Source: Ecdyonurus torrentis
Lineage: Eukaryota > Arthropoda > Insecta > Ephemeroptera > Heptageniidae
Length of the DNA: 64,000 nt
Reading direction: 5' to 3'
Assembly: GCA_949318235.1 (NCBI GenBank)
Contig: OX439135.1
Location: 19,073,616-19,137,615, forward strand
Position 1 is the first letter of the stretch. Every line of letters begins with the position of its first letter. A model generated the notes under the pieces. The model saw nothing but the letters and a program-made list of their open reading frames with translations, had not been told where the DNA came from and did no database searches. A program made the position numbers and the translations under genes. Below are positions 1 to 64,000 of this stretch, in pieces.

Positions 1-121
1 TTTGTTTTTCAGGTACGTTAGTGTATATTTCAAGTTTTCTTGTTCAACATGTTCTACGCCTGTAAATATGAATGCATATCCCCCATAGTGATAATTTGAA
101 TGTCAAAGACAGTAAACTTAC

Positions 122-59388
<59,267 letters not shown>

Positions 59389-59840
59389 CTGAAACAAAAG
59401 AACAAAAGAAGTTGTTATATTAACAAAATCGTTAAAAGCATAAACATATTACAATTTATTTCCTGAAACTATTATTAGAGTTTCACATCAGAGAATTATA
59501 GAAATTACGCATTTTTCCTATGTCCTTTTCATTATTATTATTATTATTATTTATGGTGAACACTATATAACAGATATACTGCATACTTAAAAAAAAATTA
59601 AAAGAAATATCAGATTTTTTTTTTTTTTTTTTTTTTTTTTATACAGATATATCTTCAATTTTTTAATCTCTTGGCTTTACGCTTTATCCTTTATCATTCA
59701 CATTATTGGGCTATTGCTAAATAAAAAATTTAAAATATTTTTGAATATATATATTTTGTTTCGAAATTATCTAATTCAGAAATATATTTAAACTATTTAA
59801 TCAATAAAATTGAGAACGATTTTAGCTTTATCAAAAAGAA

Positions 59841-59894
<54 letters not shown>

Positions 59895-59930
59895 GAAATG
59901 TTCATACTACGAAATAAAAGACAAACATTT

Positions 59931-60047
59931 TCATGCTGTTCGTAAAACCTGAATGTTTTCTGCTACTAAAATGACAATTAACTAAATGGTTATTCAAATG
60001 TAATACGTATATTTTTTGTAGCACAGGGTTTACGAACAACACTATAT
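59931..60047. mobile_element. family D hairpin element, copy 3
   Basis: CATGCTGTTCGTAAAACCTG at the left and CAGGGTTTACGAACAACACT at the right, same interior motif. Confidence 0.75.
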
Positions 60048-60550
60048 TAATTAATGTATTATAATCGCTTGGCGCGGTGTAATATTTAAATCACGACGGG
60101 ATACTGTTAATAATTTGATTCGAAGTGTAAAATACATCAACACATTTTGTAATATGAAGAAAGAAATATTGGCTTACAGTATTGTTGATGCAGAGAACCT
60201 GTTCTACAATGCGTGATGCGTGTTAATAACGTTCAGTTTTTACGACTATAAATAAATTTTTTTTTGTTTTACGTACTAAAGTCCTTGTTCTGCTTTTTTA
60301 GTCTAATTACAAAATAACACACGATCTTATGAATATTTTCAATGTATACCCTGTACAAGCAACAATAAATAAGTTAATAAATACTGTACCTAAATTCAAG
60401 AACAATTAGTTCAATACAATATAATAGTTTAAAACTATACTGCATAATAATATAATTTAATGCACTTCATATTTTAAATCTGCATACTGTTGTTTTTAAT
60501 ATTTGAATTTTGAAAAAGGAAGTCCGCAAATTATTAAAATATTTTGCAGA

Positions 60551-60852
60551 TATAGAGAATGGTTGCATTTATTAAAAGTCAACACCGCATAGGGTGAGCA
60601 CTAAATAACATGGATCAGTATGGGGAAAAAATTCCAGTTTAAAATATTACAATATTTTTGAGTGCAGTGATGCTATTAACATGTTGAATTAGATTTTAAA
60701 GTCTATGTGAGAATGAAAATAATAACAAAAATTTAATAAATTATCCAAAGAAATTAGCTATACGTTTATCCTATGGCATAAGCTATGTTATACTTTGCTC
60801 TAGTATGGCGTTGAAGCGCATTCAGTATGACGTCATGTGGATACACCCTATT
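60551..60852 (+). mobile_element. family E element
   Basis: About 300 bp; ends TATGACGTCATGTGGATACA then CCCTATT. Left end is more diverged (TATAGAGAATGGTTGCATTT). Confidence 0.7.
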
Positions 60853-60986
60853 TAACAAATATACATTTCAATGACCTTTCCATATTTTTTTTTTCTTTTC
60901 TTTTTTTATATTTTTACAGTGTATAATTAAAGCAAAGCCGGAGCTAAAAAAAAAAAAAAGGGTTTGATATTATTATTATTTCATTT

Positions 60987-61090
60987 CGCCGGCCGGCTCG
61001 GCTATCCAGCCTTGCCGCTGGCTATACTGTGACGTCACTGAGCTGAGGTGCGTGCTCGGGCCGCGCATTCCTTGGTTATACAACTCTAAA
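60987..61090. promoter_or_regulatory. GC-rich patch with a TGACGTCA palindrome, candidate promoter or first exon
   Basis: In the AT-rich upstream region this roughly 100 bp stands out for GC and CpG content (GCCGGCCGGCTCGG, GGGCCGCGC) and contains a full CRE-type palindrome at 61030-61037. It is 1.6 kb upstream of exon 1 of the window. Promoter function is inferred from composition only. Confidence 0.25.
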
Positions 61091-61295
61091 CGTTAATTAC
61101 TGGCTCGAGAAAGAAAAAAAAAACACACAGAATGCACGAGTAAGCACAAAAAACACTCAAAATAAAATATCATCGCAGCAAAGTTTAAAACTCGTTTACA
61201 TGCGATAGTTTTTCTTCCTTTCGGCAGATCCTTTTTTTTTTTTAGAATTTTGTATTCAATGTTATTTTAAGGAAATATTTTAGCTTTTTAGTGAG

Positions 61296-61299
<4 letters not shown>

Positions 61300-61392
<93 letters not shown>
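61300..61392. repeat. (GA)n microsatellite
   Basis: About 90 bp GA repeat with one AAAG interruption near the end, upstream region. Confidence 0.93.
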
Positions 61393-61729
61393 ATCTAGAA
61401 ATCTAATCATGACACTTTTTGAAATATTAGTTCATTTAGTAAAATTGAAAGGTGAAAATTATTAATTTCGAGTAAACAAACAGAGAGATAAAATATTATC
61501 TCAATTTAGCTATAATTATTTTTTTTCCCCAAGGTATTTTTCCGAAGAAAAAAATCATAAGAAAAAAAATTCAAAATAACGTAAAGCGGATACGAGAGCA
61601 GCATCAGAGATATCAATGCCTGCAAAGCTTAGCCAGATGATGAAACACTAACGCAATAAAAATTAGCAACTGAATTGATTTTTACAGAGTTATTTACATA
61701 AAAATAAATGTTAATTTTTTGTCTTTCCT

Positions 61730-62052
61730 TTAAAGGCATAGACAAGAACAAAACACCTAATGGGACTTACATAAATAACATTAATTTGTCTCAAAATCCA
61801 ACTGTAGCGCCATAGCAGTGATCAGAAGATTTCGATTAATGCAAACCGCAACATTTTCCTACTAATTTTTGCATGTTTCTCATATCATAAATAGAAAATA
61901 TTTACGCAAATTGTATTTCACAGTATTTTCACACTCTCTTGAGGATTTACGCTCTGATTCTGGTATACAAAATTGTCATCTGTTTTTTGGTTCCATTTTG
62001 TGTTTAATCATTAAAAACAACAAGTTTTGTTTCATGTGGTCTATGGATTTAA
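61730..62052 (+). mobile_element. family A MITE-like element, copy 5
   Basis: About 323 bp. Starts TTAAAGGCATAGACAAGA and ends TGGTCTATGGATTTAA. Directly followed by a family B fragment. Confidence 0.78.
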
Positions 62053-62064
62053 TCGTATGGTGCC

Positions 62065-62150
62065 TATTGTTATAGCGCGCGGGAAAAGCTTAGGGTCCCC
62101 AAATTTTACATTAAATATAATAATCATGGCATAAAGGGTTAAATATAATA
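62065..62150 (-). mobile_element. family B element, fragment
   Basis: AGCGCGCGGGAAAAGCTTAG and GGTCCCCAAATTTTACATTA match the family's inner-left part. A further matching piece (ACTGATTCCGAAGATATTTG) lies at about 62650-62760, separated by unrelated sequence and a (CT)n array. Confidence 0.5.
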
Positions 62151-62542
62151 TAATACCCAATTTTATCAAAATCAAATGATATTTATTTTTCATTAAATTT
62201 AGCCTTTTTTTTTTTTTTTTTTTTTTTTTTGATATTTTCCTTGTGCACTGATGACTCTTTCGTATTTTTGTGAAAACAATGACTGCATCGTGGCGGAAGT
62301 TATCAACTGCATTTGGTCATGTGTCCTAATTATTGTCCACACCACAGAGGATGTCACGATTAGATATGGAGCTATAGTAATCTATATTTGACGTAAGCCA
62401 ATATTATATTATGTTAGCTAACCGATAATCTTCAACATGGAATGTGTTTTTAATTATTATTTTTTATCAGTTTTATCTGAAAATATTAGTAAAGTAAATA
62501 TTTGATACTTTTTCAGAGATATTTGTTTTATAGCTGCATTTT

Positions 62543-62545
<3 letters not shown>

Positions 62546-62610
<65 letters not shown>
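62546..62610. repeat. (CT)n microsatellite
   Basis: About 64 bp CT repeat in the upstream region, between two family B pieces. Confidence 0.92.
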
Positions 62611-62615
<5 letters not shown>

Positions 62616-62977
62616 CTATTTTTTCCTTTTTTTTATTGTGATTTTTTTCTTTTTGCAATTTTTCAGAAAACTATACTGCACTGATTCCGAAGATATTTGA
62701 ACAATGAATACTAGACATAGAGACATATAAAATTTTTAAGAATTTTATAAACCTATATAGTAACCTTCATTTGTGTTGTTATGCATTAATGTTGCTGCAT
62801 TGAGTTAATAGCATAAATATTATACGTATTAACAATGACTGGCCAAATATTTAAATTTGTTTCAGTTTCAGTTTTTAGTTTGTTTAAAAAGAGGAAGTAA
62901 CTCAATCTGCTGCCTGTTTTGTGTCTAAAATCATGAAGCGTGACGTCACTTCTTGTTTTGAATATCATCATCATCAT

Positions 62978-63013
<36 letters not shown>

Positions 63014-63401
63014 GCCAGTCAGACAAAAGAGTCGAATTTCAACAACCTTCTGTGTACCTCACATTGCAGCTACGTAAACTATAGCCGAAATTACACGTAG
63101 TACATAATACAATTGTTTGCGGTGGTTACAATGCTTATTATACTGTTTTGTTATATATTATTACTCTCCAGAAAACTAATATTTACGCACAAATATTATA
63201 CAGTATCCTCACACTGCAGCCATGAGAGCTCTGGGCCCGAAATTATCAGTATTTACATTATTGTATTTCAATGTGTAATACAGATTTTACACTATAAAAT
63301 TGCATTCTATTGGCTTGTGCATGTATCTAAATGGAGTAATAATACGTGAAATGAAATCTTCCATCTAGATGCATTTCACTGCATCAGCCAATACAAATCA
63401 A

Positions 63402-63726
63402 TATAAGGTCTATGCATTCATGTTAAAGTTGACACCATGTTGTATCACTCAATACATGGGCCGGTATAGGAAAAATATTAAATGACTCATTTTGCAGTTT
63501 TATAAAAATACTAACAGTAAGCAAAATTTTTGTGAGCATTGATGTTGTTAAAATTGATTTTGTATTTCAAGTATGTGAGAAAATTAATATTACAAAAAAA
63601 TTGACCGATTTCTCTTACTTAAAGTGCCAGAAATAAAGTTTGTATCCTACGTTGAGCAATGTTGTTTAATACTCCAGTATGGCGTCCAAGCGCATTAAAA
63701 AATATGTCATGAAGATACACCGTATA
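63402..63726 (+). mobile_element. family E element
   Basis: About 325 bp. Starts TATAAGGTCTATGCATTCAT; the right end is TGTCATGAAGATACACCGTA. Interior shares CAATACATGGGCCGGTATAG with other copies. Confidence 0.75.
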
Positions 63727-64000
63727 GTGTAAAGGCTGTACTGATACGAAGCATCATATTTTAAACTTTAGCACAAAAGTGTATAGCAAAGTGTTCCTGA
63801 GAACGATAAATTAGTCACAATTAAACGATGAGAGTCAGAAAATTAAGAAGTTGCAGTGAAATGACTAAATAGTAAATACCTCAGACGAAAGCAATCACGT
63901 TTTTGTAACGTGACTATATTTAGCTTTTGTTTGCATACTCAGATTTCCTGGTAAACCAATACGTATACAGCAGCAGTCATTACTTATGCGGATTTAAATA

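Larger units (their letters stand above)
59389..64000. other. upstream/5' non-coding region, no exon found
   Basis: No spectrin-like coding stretch was found on the minus strand, and no other gene. The region holds family D, E, A, B and F element copies, a (GA)n array, a (CT)n array, poly(A/T) runs and one short GC-rich patch (60987-61090) that may mark the start of transcription. It is either the first intron or the promoter region. Confidence 0.6.

Noticed and set aside
61030..61120. Short minus-strand frame starting MRGPSTHLSSV as a first coding exon
   Set aside because: No donor in the phase needed by exon 1 of the window, and no similarity I recognise.

Overview
The window is eukaryotic, from an invertebrate animal. 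It is very AT-rich. Coding sequence exists only as short exons (75-433 bp) bounded by GT...AG introns, and the introns are full of microsatellites, poly(A/T) runs and short inverted-repeat elements. I cannot name the species.

One gene fills the window, on the minus strand, running from about 59.4 kb down to 122. I could chain 63 consecutive exons with consistent splice phases at every junction. They give one open frame of 11,058 nt, about 3,685 residues. The product is a beta-heavy spectrin (Drosophila karst / vertebrate SPTBN5 type). Two N-terminal calponin-homology domains (exons 1-6) form the actin-binding head. A long rod of about 29 complete spectrin repeats and one partial repeat follows (exons 7-61). 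An SH3 domain is inserted in repeat 5 (exons 16-17), which is the mark of the beta-heavy class. A charged E/K/R-rich segment and a Ser-rich linker (exons 62-63) come last. The PH domain and C-terminus must lie to the left of position 1. The transcription start and any first exon were not identified; 59.4-64 kb looks non-coding.

Layout: 122-5.6 kb holds the C-terminal rod and linker; 6-31 kb the middle and proximal rod; 31.2-32.1 kb the SH3 region; 32.5-40.7 kb repeats 1-5; 42.7-59.4 kb the CH domains, split by the two largest introns (6.7 and 5.0 kb); 59.4-64 kb upstream or 5' non-coding sequence.

The unusual part is non-coding. At least a dozen families of short, protein-less, mostly hairpin-forming elements (MITE-like) occupy the introns. 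Several are nested inside one another, and many carry the palindrome TGACGTCA. There are also two clusters of a GGATCC-rich palindromic minisatellite, several partial exon duplications lying in the adjacent intron, and a splice donor whose bases belong to a (TATC)n microsatellite. I found no second gene, RNA gene, transposase, CRISPR array or new multi-gene system. All calls are by eye without database searches, so repeat family boundaries are approximate.
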